Source of the DNA: Clostridia bacterium
GTDB taxonomy: Bacteria > Bacillota > Clostridia > Christensenellales > Aristaeellaceae
Reading direction: 5' to 3'
NCBI GenBank assembly: GCA_017512805.1
Contig: JAFWES010000082.1
Location: forward strand, 1-64,000
Length of the DNA stretch: 64,000 bases
Every line of letters begins with the position of its first letter. The first letter of the stretch is position 1. A program made the position numbers and the translations under genes. The notes below the pieces were generated by a model. It worked only from the letters and a program-made list of their open reading frames with translations, was not told the DNA's origin and searched no databases. Positions 17,296-26,054 of this stretch are shown in pieces.

Positions 17296-17334
17296 GGCGT
17301 ACCCGCAGGGGAATACTTCAGAAAGCGAAGTGAA
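17296..17334. repeat. Dispersed intergenic element, copy 1
   Basis: GGCGTACCCGCAGGGGAATA, then CTTCAG, then a GCGAAG...GAA tail. It resembles the segment at 45477-45517. The shared core is GGCGT...AGGGGAATAC-TCAG. Confidence 0.55.
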
Positions 17335-17398
17335 TAATCGTTACCATTGTGAATTATATAACAAACCTGTCGCGGGTAAAAAACAGGAGAGTCCAAAA

Positions 17399-17414
17399 GT
17401 TAGCCTAAGCTAAC
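17399..17414. promoter_or_regulatory. Possible metalloregulator (DtxR/MntR-like) box
   Basis: GTTAGC-CTAA-GCTAAC is an inverted repeat with perfect 6-bp arms. TTAGCCTAA resembles half-sites bound by DtxR/IdeR-type iron or manganese repressors. It lies 146 bases before the hydrogenase operon; the link is inference. Confidence 0.4.
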
Positions 17415-17559
17415 ACCTCCGGGCTCCTTCATTTCTAAATCTTTTGTTAAAAGAACGTCAAAAGGGCTTTTCTTTTCGGTTTCTTTATGATAAAATGGCT
17501 CGAAACGCTGAAGCTCTGTTTTTATGCGTGTGTTAAATTTGTCAAGGGGGTTGAAATGA

Positions 17560-18021
17560 ATGGCTGACAAGGAAAAGTACGCTCAGCTGGAAGAAGCGAT
17601 CGCCCGGCACAAGGGTGAGCGCGGCGCGGTCATGCCCGTCCTGCAGGAGGCGATGAACATCTTCGGCTATGTGCCGCAGGATGTTCAGGAGAAGATCGCT
17701 GACGGCCTGGGCGCGACGCTGAGCGAGGTGTACGGCGTATCCACCTTCTACAGCCAGTTCTCTCTGGAGCCCAAGGGCGAGCATGTCATCGGCGTATGCC
17801 TGGGGACGGCCTGCTACGTGAAGGGGAGCCAGAAGGTGCTGGACAAGCTGTCGGAAGAGCTGAAGATCGAAGTGGGCCGCACCACGAAAGACGGGAAGTT
17901 CACCCTGAACGCCACCCGCTGCCTCGGCGCCTGCGGTCTGGCGCCGGTGATGATGATCGGCGAGGAAGTGTACGGCCGGCTGACGCCGGATCAGGTCCCG
18001 GATATTCTGGCCAAGTACTGA
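17560..18021 (+). CDS. hydC: NuoE-like 2Fe-2S subunit of bifurcating hydrogenase (HydC)
   Basis: 153 residues, the usual length for NuoE/HydC. The thioredoxin-like 2Fe-2S domain has its cysteines in VCLGTACYVKGS near residue 79 and in CLGACGLAPV near residue 121. The N-terminal helical part reads RGAVMPVLQEAMNIFGYVP. In HydABC this subunit passes electrons between NuoF-like HydB and the rest of the complex in the cytoplasm. An AAGGGGG site precedes the ATG. It is the first gene of a five-gene same-strand operon. Confidence 0.9.
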   Translation: MADKEKYAQLEEAIARHKGERGAVMPVLQEAMNIFGYVPQDVQEKIADGLGATLSEVYGVSTFYSQFSLEPKGEHVIGVCLGTACYVKGSQKVLDKLSEELKIEVGRTTKDGKFTLNATRCLGACGLAPVMMIGEEVYGRLTPDQVPDILAKY

Positions 18022-18038
18022 TCCGGGAGGGCTGAGCC

Positions 18039-18590
18039 ATGAGGGATCTGAGTCTCCACCTGCTGGATCTGGCCCAGAACAGCATCACAGCCGGCGCCTC
18101 GCTGGTCAGCATCCGGATCACGGTGGATGAAAACGGCTGGCTGACGCTGGTGCTGGCGGATGACGGAAAGGGCATGAGCCCGGAGCTGCTGGCCCGGGTG
18201 ACCAGCCCTTTTGCGACCACCCGGACCACGCGGAAGGTCGGGCTGGGGATCCCCATGATGATGGAAAACGCCGAGAAGGCGGGAGGATCCCTGCGCCTGA
18301 AGAGTGAGGTCGGCGTGGGGACGGAAATGACCGTGACCATGGATACCCGCAACATCGACTGTCTGCCCCTGGGTGATCTGTGCGGGACGGTGCTGAGTCT
18401 GATCATGACGAACCCGTTGAGCCCGGATTTCCTCGTGGAAGGGAAGACGGTGAAAGGGGAATGCCGGTTCGATACCCGGGAAGTACGGGCCGCGCTGGGG
18501 CATGATATCCCCCTGAACGAACCGGAGGTGGCCGCCTGGCTGCAGGAGGCCCTGAAAGAAGAAATGGAGCCGATTTTTGGAGGTGTATAA
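18039..18590 (+). CDS. HATPase-domain protein in the hydrogenase operon
   Basis: 183 residues. GHKL ATPase boxes are visible: N box LLDLAQNSITAGA, G1 box ADDGKGMSPE, and G2 region RKVGLGIPMMMENAEKAGG. There is no histidine-kinase dimerisation domain and no sensor, so it is a stand-alone ATP-binding domain like anti-sigma kinases. Similar proteins occur between the NuoE and ferredoxin genes in clostridial hydrogenase operons; their job is unknown. GGGAGGG precedes the ATG, 17 bases behind the NuoE-like gene. Confidence 0.85.
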   Translation: MRDLSLHLLDLAQNSITAGASLVSIRITVDENGWLTLVLADDGKGMSPELLARVTSPFATTRTTRKVGLGIPMMMENAEKAGGSLRLKSEVGVGTEMTVTMDTRNIDCLPLGDLCGTVLSLIMTNPLSPDFLVEGKTVKGECRFDTREVRAALGHDIPLNEPEVAAWLQEALKEEMEPIFGGV

Positions 18591-18593
18591 AAA

Positions 18594-18962
18594 ATGAAAT
18601 CTTTGGCTGATCTGCAGGCGATCCGGGCGAAGACCCTGGAGAACATCAACATGCGGAAGGATGACGACAAGGCGGCCCGTGTGGTGGTTGGAATGGCGAC
18701 CTGCGGGATCGCGGCCGGGGCCCGCCCCGTCATGCTGAAGTTCCTGGAGGAGATCAAGAATCATGACCTGCAGCACGTGACCGTCAGCCAGACCGGCTGC
18801 ATCGGCATGTGCCGGCTGGAGCCCATGGTGGACGTGATTCTGCCCGGGCAGGAAAAGGTAACCTACGTCAAGGTCAAGCCCGATATGGTGGACCGGATCG
18901 TGAAGGAACACCTCATGGGCGGAACCCCGGTGGCGGAATACACCATCGGCGCCGCGGAATAA
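18594..18962 (+). CDS. Thioredoxin-like 2Fe-2S ferredoxin
   Basis: 122 residues. The cysteine pattern ATCGIAAGARPV near residue 37 and QTGCIGMCRLEP near residue 65 is that of thioredoxin-fold [2Fe-2S] ferredoxins. It is a likely extra electron carrier for the hydrogenase complex. It starts three bases after the HATPase stop with an overlapping GGAGGTG site, so translation is coupled. The N-terminal 20 residues (SLADLQAIRAKTLENINMR) are typical of this subfamily. Confidence 0.88.
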   Translation: MKSLADLQAIRAKTLENINMRKDDDKAARVVVGMATCGIAAGARPVMLKFLEEIKNHDLQHVTVSQTGCIGMCRLEPMVDVILPGQEKVTYVKVKPDMVDRIVKEHLMGGTPVAEYTIGAAE

Positions 18963-19009
18963 TCAATACGACGGCCGACAAGGCCTGAAATGCCAGAGGA
19001 GGAAAACCC

Positions 19010-20806
19010 ATGGATTTTTATCGCGCGCACGTGCTGGTCTGCGGCGGCACCGGTTGCACTTCTTCGGGGTCCGCGAAGCTGATTGAGCGCTTCGAGGAAC
19101 AGATTGCCGCCAACGGACTGGACAAGGAAATCAAGGTGGTCAGGACCGGGTGCTTCGGCCTTTGCGAAGCGGGCCCGGTGGTTATCATCTATCCGGAAGG
19201 CACCTTCTACAGCCGGGTCAAAGTGGAGGACGTGGACGAAATCGTCACCGAGCATCTGCTGAAGGGCCGGAAGGTGCAGCATCTGGTTTACGTGGATCAC
19301 AAGACCCACGAGAGCAGCGTTCAGAAGAGCCTGAGCGAAATCGGGTTCTATAAGCAGCAGCAGCGTATCGCGCTGCGGAACTGCGGCGTCATCGATCCCG
19401 AAAACATCGACGAGTATATCGCCTTTGACGGGTACCAGGCGCTGGGGAAAGCGCTGACCGAGATGACCCCCGAACAGGTCATTGACGAGATTCTCAAGAG
19501 CGGGCTGCGCGGCCGCGGCGGCGCCGGCTTCCCCACGGGGAAGAAGTGGCAGTTTGCCCGGGCCAGCCAGGCGGAACACAAGTACTTCGTCTGCAACGCC
19601 GACGAGGGCGATCCCGGCGCCTTCATGGACCGGAGCCTGCTGGAAGGCGACCCCCATGCCATTATCGAAGCCATGGCCATCGGCGGCTATGCCATCGGGG
19701 CGGATGAAGGCTGGGTGTACGTCCGCGCGGAGTATCCCATCGCGGTCAAGCGCCTGGAGCATGCCATCGCCCAGGCCCGGGAATACGGGCTGCTGGGGAA
19801 GAACATTTTCGGCACGGATTTCAGCTTCGATATTCATATCCGGCTGGGCGCCGGCGCCTTCGTCTGCGGCGAGGAAACGGCCCTGATGGCCTCCATCGAG
19901 GGCAAGCGGGGCGAGCCCCGGCCGAAGCCGCCGTTCCCGGCGGTGCGGGGTCTGTTTGAAAGCCCCACCAATATCAACAACGTGGAAACCCTGGGCAACG
20001 TCGCCCAGATCATCCTGAAGGGAGCCGACTGGTTCCGCTCCATCGGGACCGAGAAGAGCACCGGGACCAAGGTCTTCGCCCTGGGCGGCAAGATCAACAA
20101 CACGGGCCTGGTGGAAATCCCCATGGGCACGCCGCTGCGGACCATTATCGAGGATATCGGCGGAGGTATCCCCAACGGGAAAAAGTTCAAAGCCGTGCAG
20201 ACCGGCGGTCCTTCCGGCGGCTGCATCCCGGCCAGCCTGCTGGACATCAGCGTGGAATATGATACGCTGACCAGCGTGGGCGCGATGATGGGTTCCGGCG
20301 GAATGATCGTCCTGGACGAAGACAACTGCATGGTGGACATCGCCCGCTTCTTCCTGGACTTCACGGTGGACGAGAGCTGCGGCAAGTGCACGCCCTGCCG
20401 GATCGGGACCCGGAGAATGCTCGAGATCCTGGAGCGGATCACGGAAGGCAAGGGCCAGGAAGGCGACATCGAAAAGCTGGAAAATCTGGCGGAAAACATC
20501 AAGAACTCCGCTCTGTGCGGCCTGGGCCAGACGGCGCCCAATCCCGTGCTGAGCACCATCAAGTTCTTCCGGGACGAATACGAGGCGCATATCAAAGAAA
20601 AGCGCTGCCCGGCGCATCACTGCCAGGCGCTGCTGAACTACGTGATCACCGACAAGTGCCGCGGATGCACCCTGTGCGCCCGGAAGTGCCCGGTGAACGC
20701 CATCAGCGGCACCGTAAAGGAAAAGCACGTGATCGACACCCAGAAGTGCATCAAGTGCGGTCAGTGCATGGCGAACTGCAAGTTCGGCGCCATCATTAAG
20801 GACTAA
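19010..20806 (+). CDS. hydB: NuoF-like NADH-binding hydrogenase subunit (HydB)
   Basis: 598 residues. The N-terminal 2Fe-2S thioredoxin-like domain has VCGGTGCTSSGS and RTGCFGLCEAGP. The FMN/NADH domain has LRGRGGAGFPTGKKW and NADEGDPGAFMDR. A 4Fe-4S site is in ESCGKCTPCRIGTRR near residue 460, and a C-terminal 2x[4Fe-4S] ferredoxin domain has CRGCTLCARKCPVNA and CIKCGQCMANCKFGA. In HydABC complexes this subunit binds FMN and oxidises NADH in the cytoplasm, and is the likely bifurcation site. GAGGAGG precedes the ATG. Confidence 0.93.
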   Translation: MDFYRAHVLVCGGTGCTSSGSAKLIERFEEQIAANGLDKEIKVVRTGCFGLCEAGPVVIIYPEGTFYSRVKVEDVDEIVTEHLLKGRKVQHLVYVDHKTHESSVQKSLSEIGFYKQQQRIALRNCGVIDPENIDEYIAFDGYQALGKALTEMTPEQVIDEILKSGLRGRGGAGFPTGKKWQFARASQAEHKYFVCNADEGDPGAFMDRSLLEGDPHAIIEAMAIGGYAIGADEGWVYVRAEYPIAVKRLEHAIAQAREYGLLGKNIFGTDFSFDIHIRLGAGAFVCGEETALMASIEGKRGEPRPKPPFPAVRGLFESPTNINNVETLGNVAQIILKGADWFRSIGTEKSTGTKVFALGGKINNTGLVEIPMGTPLRTIIEDIGGGIPNGKKFKAVQTGGPSGGCIPASLLDISVEYDTLTSVGAMMGSGGMIVLDEDNCMVDIARFFLDFTVDESCGKCTPCRIGTRRMLEILERITEGKGQEGDIEKLENLAENIKNSALCGLGQTAPNPVLSTIKFFRDEYEAHIKEKRCPAHHCQALLNYVITDKCRGCTLCARKCPVNAISGTVKEKHVIDTQKCIKCGQCMANCKFGAIIKD

Positions 20807-20828
20807 TCGCGCAAGGAGGAAACAACAC

Positions 20829-22577
20829 ATGGAGAATCTCGTGAAGCTGACCATTGACGGCGTCAGCGTTGAAGTTCCTGCCGGCACGACGGTTCTGGAA
20901 GCCGCGAAGCAGGCTGGGATCAACATCCCTACGCTGTGTTATCTGAAGGATATCAACCAGATCGGCGCCTGCCGCATGTGCGTGGTGGACACCGGGGCCC
21001 GGGCGTTCGGCGCGGCCTGCGTGCTGCCCGTGTCCAACGGCATGAATGTGAAGACCAATACTCCCAAGCTGCGGGACGCCCGGCGGGTGAACCTGGAGCT
21101 GCTGCTGTCCAACCATGACAAGAAGTGCCTGAGCTGCCACAGGAATCAGAAATGCGAGCTGCAGCAGATGTGCATGGATCTGGGCGTGGAGGACGAGAGC
21201 ACCTTCACCGGAAAAGTCAACCAGTATGAGATCGACGATCTCAGCCCCTCCATCGTCCGGAACAACAACAAGTGCATCCTGTGCCGGCGGTGCGTGGCCG
21301 CCTGCATCAACACCCAGGCGGTGGGCGTCATCGGGCCTGTGGGCCGCGGCTTCAAGACCCAGATCAAGAGCCCCTGGAATCAGAGCCTGAACGAAGTGGC
21401 CTGCATCAACTGCGGTCAGTGCATCAACGCCTGCCCCACCGGCGCCCTCTACGAGAAGGACGGCACCAAGGCGGTCTGGGATATGCTCGCCGATGAAAAC
21501 GTGATCACCGTCGTGCAGCCCGCCCCTGCGGTTCGCGCCGCCCTGGGCGAGGAATTCGGCATTCCCATGGGCACCTCTGTCACCGGCAAGCTGGCCGCGG
21601 CGCTGCGGCGGCTGGGCTTCAACAAGGTCTTCGATACCGACTGGGGCGCCGACCTGACCATCATGGAAGAAGGCACCGAACTGCTGGGCCGGCTCCAGAA
21701 CGGCGGCACCCTGCCGATGATCACCTCCTGCAGCCCCGGCTGGATCAAGTTCTGCGAAACCTATTATCCGGACTTCATTCCGAACCTGAGCTCCTGCAAG
21801 TCCCCCCACCAGATGGAGGGCGCCATGATCAAGAGCTACTGGGCGGAGCGGGAAGGCATCGATCCCCACACCATCCGCACCATTTCCGTCATGCCCTGCA
21901 CGGCCAAGAAGTTCGAAGCGCAGCGCCCGGAAATGGGTCACGACGGCATGTCCGATGTGGACGCCGTGATCACCACCCGTGAGCTGGCCCGGATGATCAA
22001 GGAAGCCGGGATTGACTTTGCCAACCTGCCGGATGAGGACTTCGACAGCGTCCTGGGCGAGAGCTCCGGCGCGGGCGTCATCTTCGGCGCCACCGGCGGC
22101 GTGATGGAGGCCGCCCTGCGCACCGTGTATGAGAAGGTGACCGGCGCCACCCTGGATCCCGTGGAGTTTCACGAGGTTCGCGGCCTGAAGGGCGTTAAGG
22201 AAGCCGTCGTCAAGGTGGGCGATCTGGAAGTGCCCGTGGCCATCGCCCACGGGACCGCGAACGCGGCGAAGCTGCTGGACAGCATCCGCTCCGGCGAAAA
22301 GAAGTACACCTTCATCGAGGTGATGGCCTGCCCCGGCGGCTGCGTCAACGGCGGCGGCCAGCCCATCGTCAGCGCCCAGACCCGGATGGAAGTGGATCAC
22401 AAAGCCCTCCGTGCCAGCGCCCTGTACAAGGAGGATGAGGGCAAGCCCATCCGCAAGAGCCACGAGAACGAGTCCGTCATGGCCGCCTATCGTGACTATC
22501 TGGGCGAGCCCAACAGCCACAAGGCGCATGAACTGCTGCATACGCACTACACGGCGAGAGCCAAGTACGCGCATTGA
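20829..22577 (+). CDS. hydA: [FeFe] hydrogenase catalytic subunit (HydA, bifurcating type)
   Basis: 582 residues. From the N-terminus: a 2Fe-2S domain (CYLKDINQIGACRMC), a His-ligated 4Fe-4S site (HDKKCLSCHRNQKC), and two 4Fe-4S sites (CILCRRCVAAC, CINCGQCINACPTGA). The H-cluster motifs are L1 ITSCSPGWIKF, L2 VMPCTAKKFEA and L3 MACPGGCVNGGGQ. It evolves H2 using electrons from NADH and ferredoxin via its partners. A C-terminal extra 2Fe-2S domain seen in the longer Thermotoga enzyme is absent. AAGGAGG precedes the ATG, 22 bases behind hydB. Confidence 0.95.
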   Translation: MENLVKLTIDGVSVEVPAGTTVLEAAKQAGINIPTLCYLKDINQIGACRMCVVDTGARAFGAACVLPVSNGMNVKTNTPKLRDARRVNLELLLSNHDKKCLSCHRNQKCELQQMCMDLGVEDESTFTGKVNQYEIDDLSPSIVRNNNKCILCRRCVAACINTQAVGVIGPVGRGFKTQIKSPWNQSLNEVACINCGQCINACPTGALYEKDGTKAVWDMLADENVITVVQPAPAVRAALGEEFGIPMGTSVTGKLAAALRRLGFNKVFDTDWGADLTIMEEGTELLGRLQNGGTLPMITSCSPGWIKFCETYYPDFIPNLSSCKSPHQMEGAMIKSYWAEREGIDPHTIRTISVMPCTAKKFEAQRPEMGHDGMSDVDAVITTRELARMIKEAGIDFANLPDEDFDSVLGESSGAGVIFGATGGVMEAALRTVYEKVTGATLDPVEFHEVRGLKGVKEAVVKVGDLEVPVAIAHGTANAAKLLDSIRSGEKKYTFIEVMACPGGCVNGGGQPIVSAQTRMEVDHKALRASALYKEDEGKPIRKSHENESVMAAYRDYLGEPNSHKAHELLHTHYTARAKYAH

Positions 22578-22625
22578 GTGGAAATATGCGGCCGGATTCC
22601 CGGAACGTTTGGATGAACACCTTCC

Positions 22626-22653
22626 CCGGACAGCGAAAGCTGTCCGGAGTTTT
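22626..22653 (+). terminator. Hydrogenase operon terminator
   Basis: CCGGACAGC (22626-22634) pairs with GCTGTCCGG (22639-22647) across GAAA, followed by AGTTTTG. Confidence 0.8.
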
Positions 22654-22689
22654 GTATAATCCGGTCAAAAGGAACGGGAAAAATAAGGG

Positions 22690-22719
22690 TTGAGTCTGAT
22701 CCGATACCTGTGTTAAAAT
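22690..22719 (+). promoter_or_regulatory. purC promoter
   Basis: TTGAGT (22690-22695), 18 bases, TAAAAT (22714-22719), 34 bases before the purC ATG. No purine riboswitch-like structure is visible in the short leader. Confidence 0.65.
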
Positions 22720-22752
22720 ATAAAAACACCCTCAGAGAAGGAGGCGGATGGC

Positions 22753-23472
22753 ATGCCGGAGATCAGGGAACTGATTCGGGAAGGAAAAGGCAAACGGGTC
22801 TACGCGACGGAGGATCCCGAAAAGGCTGTGGTGTACTATAAAGACGAAGCCATGGCGTTTCACGGCCTGAAGCGGGGGCGGATTCTGGGCAAGGGCGAGA
22901 TCAACAATGCCATCTGTCAGCATCTGTTTACACTCCTGAAGGAGCACGGGGTCGATAATCATTTTCTGCGGACGTTGGATGCCCGGCAGAGCCTGGTGCT
23001 GCGATGTGAAATGATGCCTTTCGCGGTCAAAATCCGGAACCGGGTCGCCGGAGGGATGCATATCCGGACGGGGCTTCCGGTCGGAATGAAGCTGGAACAG
23101 CCGGTGATCGAATTTGTGCTGAAGGAGAGCGAGATGGACGTGGACGCCCTGGTGAACCACACCCATCTGCTGGCCATGAAGGCGGCCACCATGGAGGAGA
23201 TCGAAGAGATCCGGGCGCTGAGCAAGCGGATCAACGAGATTCTGTCCAATTACATGAGCGAGATCAACATCGAGCTGATTGACTTCCGGATCGAGTTTGG
23301 GCGGTATCACGGGAAAATTCTGCTGGCGGATGAGATCAGCCCGGACACGGCCCGCTTCTGGGACAGCAGCACCCACGAGCCGTTGGATATCGACCGGTTC
23401 AAGCGGGATCTGGGGGATGTGAAGGAAGCCTATCAGGAAGTGCTTCATCGGATGATGGGGATATCGGAATAA
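22753..23472 (+). CDS. purC: Phosphoribosylaminoimidazole-succinocarboxamide synthase (SAICAR synthetase)
   Basis: 239 residues, the usual bacterial length. It begins with REGKGKRVYATEDPEKAVVY, the SAICAR synthetase ATP-binding strand, and carries ARQSLVLRCEMMPFAVKIRN with the C-terminal signature IDFRIEFGRYHGKILLADEIS, DTARFWD. It ligates aspartate to CAIR in purine biosynthesis, cytoplasmic. A GAAGGAGG site precedes the ATG at 22753. It stands apart from other pur genes; its only close neighbour is a secreted phosphodiester-glycosidase-like gene 16 bases downstream. Confidence 0.94.
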   Translation: MPEIRELIREGKGKRVYATEDPEKAVVYYKDEAMAFHGLKRGRILGKGEINNAICQHLFTLLKEHGVDNHFLRTLDARQSLVLRCEMMPFAVKIRNRVAGGMHIRTGLPVGMKLEQPVIEFVLKESEMDVDALVNHTHLLAMKAATMEEIEEIRALSKRINEILSNYMSEINIELIDFRIEFGRYHGKILLADEISPDTARFWDSSTHEPLDIDRFKRDLGDVKEAYQEVLHRMMGISE

Positions 23473-23488
23473 AACGGAGAGACAGCGG

Positions 23489-24433
23489 ATGAAAAGAATG
23501 ATTGCGATGGGCCTGGCTTTGCTGACGGCCTTTTTTGCTTTTCCGTGGGCCTCGGCCGAGGAATCGGAATTCCCGGAGTTGAACGCGGAGGGATTTCTGG
23601 ATGAAGGCGAATTCGTTTATTTCGGCGAAGAGGAAGGGCTCTGGCGGTATGCCAGCTCCACCCTGTGGGTGGAGGTCCGGCGGACCATTCAGGAAAAACC
23701 GGCCCGGACCTGGTATGAGGCGGAGATCCGATGCAAGGAGGGGAGCGAGGTTCCTCATATGATCGCCAACGATCCCGAGAAGGGGCTGAAGAGCACCGAG
23801 TATCCCCATAAGATCGCCAGGAAGAACAAAACGGTCATCGCCGTCAGCAACGACTATGCCCAGCTCCGGTACCGGCAAAAGGCCCGGATGGGCATTGTGA
23901 TCCGGGATGGGAAGATCTGGTCCGAGAAGACCAGGAAGAAGGGAGCGAGCAAATTTCCCAACCTGGATACGCTGGCGCTTTTCCCGGACGGGGATATGCA
24001 GGTGTTTGACAGCGATGAACTGACGGCGCAGGCGTATCTGGACCTGGGGGCCCGGGATGTGCTGGCCTTCGGGCCCTGGCTGATCCGGGACGGTGCGCTC
24101 AACGAAGAGGCGCTGAAGAAATACGGCAGGAGCAAGGCGGAACGGGTGGCCGTGGGCATGGCGGAAAAAGGGCATTACTGGTTCATGATGCTGGAGGGAA
24201 GAATCACCCGCAGCAAGGGGGACGGGATTTCCTTTCTGGCGGAAAAACTGATGGAAAAAGGATGCAGCGTCGCCTTTAACCTGGACGGGGGGCAGACGGC
24301 CTGCATGGTCTTTATGGGACATCAACTCTGTAAAATGGTGAACGGAAAGCGGAATAAGGCGTCCCGGATTACGGCGGATATCCTCGGCGTCGGGACCAGT
24401 GATCTGGTGCCGGCGGTGGGCGATCCCTGGTAA
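23489..24433 (+). CDS. Secreted phosphodiester glycosidase (NAGPA) domain protein
   Basis: 314 residues. A signal peptide (MKRMIAMGLALLTAFFAFPW, ending near ASA) leads to a NAGPA-like domain of about 210 residues with FPNLDTLALFPDG, VLAFGPWLIRDG and CSVAFNLDGGQTACMVF. The DLDGG or NLDGG motif is the family mark; members remove N-acetylglucosamine from phosphodiesters or act on cell-envelope polymers. It is a clear paralogue of the C-terminal half of the protein at 48624-50714. GGAGAG precedes the ATG, 16 bases after purC. Confidence 0.85.
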   Translation: MKRMIAMGLALLTAFFAFPWASAEESEFPELNAEGFLDEGEFVYFGEEEGLWRYASSTLWVEVRRTIQEKPARTWYEAEIRCKEGSEVPHMIANDPEKGLKSTEYPHKIARKNKTVIAVSNDYAQLRYRQKARMGIVIRDGKIWSEKTRKKGASKFPNLDTLALFPDGDMQVFDSDELTAQAYLDLGARDVLAFGPWLIRDGALNEEALKKYGRSKAERVAVGMAEKGHYWFMMLEGRITRSKGDGISFLAEKLMEKGCSVAFNLDGGQTACMVFMGHQLCKMVNGKRNKASRITADILGVGTSDLVPAVGDPW

Positions 24434-24450
24434 CCCCTTTGATTTAAAGC

Positions 24451-24480
24451 TTGCCAAAGGAACAGGAACTATGATATAAT
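24451..24480 (+). promoter_or_regulatory. tig promoter
   Basis: TTGCCA (24451-24456), 18 bases, TATAAT (24475-24480), 65 bases before the tig ATG. Confidence 0.75.
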
Positions 24481-24545
24481 AAAAAACGATGCGCCGGGCG
24501 CATCAGAAGGATTCGCGCATAAGACGCAGGAGGGTTTGAAAACGT

Positions 24546-25904
24546 ATGAGCACCACTTATGAAAAGATTTCCGGCAATAAGGCCAGGCTGAGTTTTGTTT
24601 TTCCCGCGGAGGACTTTGACACGGCGCTGTCCCGGGCGTTCCAGAAAATGCGTAAGCGCATCAGCGTTCCCGGCTTCCGCAGGGGTCACGCTCCCCGGAA
24701 AATGATCGAAACCATGTACGGGGAAGATGTTTTCTATGATGATGCCATCAACGATCTTCTGCCCGACGCTTATGACGCGGCCGTCGAGGAATACAAGGTG
24801 GAGCCGGTGGCCATGCCGGAGGTTCACGTGGATGAAGCCGGCGCGGGCAAGGACCTGAAGGTGACCTGCGAGGTTTATGTGAGGCCCGACGTGGAGCTGG
24901 GCCAGTACAAGGGCCTGGAAGCGGAAGTGGATCTGCAGGAAATGACGGATGCGGCAGTTGACGCCGAAATCGAGTCGGACCGGAACCGGGACAGCCGGAC
25001 GGTGGAAGTGGAAGACCGGGCCGTTCAGGCAGGGGATACGGTGAACCTGGACTATGCTGGAACCGTGGACGGCGTGGCCTTTGACGGCGGGACCGCGGAG
25101 GGGCAGACGCTGGAAATCGGCAGCGGCCGCTTCATTCCCGGCTTCGAAGAGCAGATGATCGGCATGCAGATCGGGGAGGAGAAGGATCTGAACGTAACCT
25201 TCCCGGATCCCTACCAGAGCGCGGAGCTGGCGGGGAAGGAAGCTGTTTTCCACGTGAAGGTCAACAGCATCTCCGTGGTGGAGAAGCCGGAACTGGATGA
25301 CGATTTTGCCCAGGACAACGGGTTTGACACCTTCGAGGAGTATAAGGCGGACGTGGTCCGCAAGCTGACCGAGCGGGTGGAGAAGAATAACGAGAACCTG
25401 GCCAAGAACGCGCTGGTGGCCATCGCGGTGGAAAACGCAAAGATGGATATCCCCCAGCCGATGATCGACCGGCAGGGCGACTACATGCTGCAGGAAATGG
25501 AAATGCAGCTGTCCTATTCCGGCCTTTCCATGGACCAGTACCTGAAGTACATGGGGATGACACGGGAAGCCCTGAAGGCCCAGAACGAGCCGGAAGCGAT
25601 CCGCCGGATCAAAAACGAACTGGTGATCGAAGCCATCCGCAAGGCGGAGGGCATCGAACCCACGGAAGAGGATATCGAGAAGCAGACCGTCCGCCAGGCG
25701 GAGAGCTACGGACAGGATCCGGAAGATTTCCGCAAGAACCTGACGGAGAGCCAGAAGGAATATCTGAAACAGGACGCGGGGATCGAAAAGGTGCTGGATC
25801 TGCTGATGGCCAACGCGAAGATCATGAAGAAGGCGCCGGCAGCCGCCGGGGCGGATGACCAGGCCGAAACGGAAGAGGCGGCCCCGGAAGCCGACAAAGA
25901 ATAA
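24546..25904 (+). CDS. tig: Trigger factor
   Basis: 452 residues, the normal length. The ribosome-binding loop signature is FRRGHAPRKMIE, with GFRRGHAPR near residue 45. The FKBP-type prolyl isomerase domain runs from about 150 to 245 (QAGDTVNLDYAGTVDG, GSGRFIPGFEEQMIGMQIGE). The C-terminal chaperone arms fill the rest, ending in a low-complexity Ala/Glu tail. It binds nascent chains at the ribosome exit. It leads the tig-clpP-clpX-lon-engB protein-quality block. Confidence 0.95.
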   Translation: MSTTYEKISGNKARLSFVFPAEDFDTALSRAFQKMRKRISVPGFRRGHAPRKMIETMYGEDVFYDDAINDLLPDAYDAAVEEYKVEPVAMPEVHVDEAGAGKDLKVTCEVYVRPDVELGQYKGLEAEVDLQEMTDAAVDAEIESDRNRDSRTVEVEDRAVQAGDTVNLDYAGTVDGVAFDGGTAEGQTLEIGSGRFIPGFEEQMIGMQIGEEKDLNVTFPDPYQSAELAGKEAVFHVKVNSISVVEKPELDDDFAQDNGFDTFEEYKADVVRKLTERVEKNNENLAKNALVAIAVENAKMDIPQPMIDRQGDYMLQEMEMQLSYSGLSMDQYLKYMGMTREALKAQNEPEAIRRIKNELVIEAIRKAEGIEPTEEDIEKQTVRQAESYGQDPEDFRKNLTESQKEYLKQDAGIEKVLDLLMANAKIMKKAPAAAGADDQAETEEAAPEADKE

Positions 25905-25930
25905 CAGCCCCGATCCAGCGGGGGAATGAC

Positions 25931-25959
25931 GAGAATGGCGCCGAAAGGGCGCCATTCTC
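25931..25959 (+). terminator. Perfect 12-bp hairpin between tig and clpP
   Basis: GAGAATGGCGCC (25931-25942) and GGCGCCATTCTC (25948-25959) enclose GAAAG. There is no T-run behind it, so it may be an RNA processing or attenuation structure rather than a simple terminator. Confidence 0.55.
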
Positions 25960-26054
25960 AGAATATACGAGATCTGTTCTGTCCGCTGGCCCCAAGTGGG
26001 TTCCGGACAGGACGGCCGTATAGATACAGGGGTTCAAAGAGGAGGAAATCAAAC

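Larger units (their letters stand above)
17164..17559. other. Long leader region upstream of the hydrogenase operon
   Basis: About 400 bases without a gene. It holds GC-rich half-repeats of GGCAGCCCCG near 17220 and 17277, a dispersed element copy at 17296-17334, a metalloregulator-like palindrome at 17399-17414, and an AT-rich stretch with a possible -10 (TAAAAT, 17491-17496) but no good -35. Confidence 0.6.

Noticed and set aside
17164..17333. Extension of a GC-rich frame past the flavin reductase
   Set aside because: The stretch is low-complexity repeat material with no start site and no protein family features.
18863..20926. Very long open frame opposite the NuoF-like gene
   Set aside because: The GC-rich codon bias of the real hydrogenase genes leaves few stops on the other strand; the translation has no family features and no ribosome binding site.
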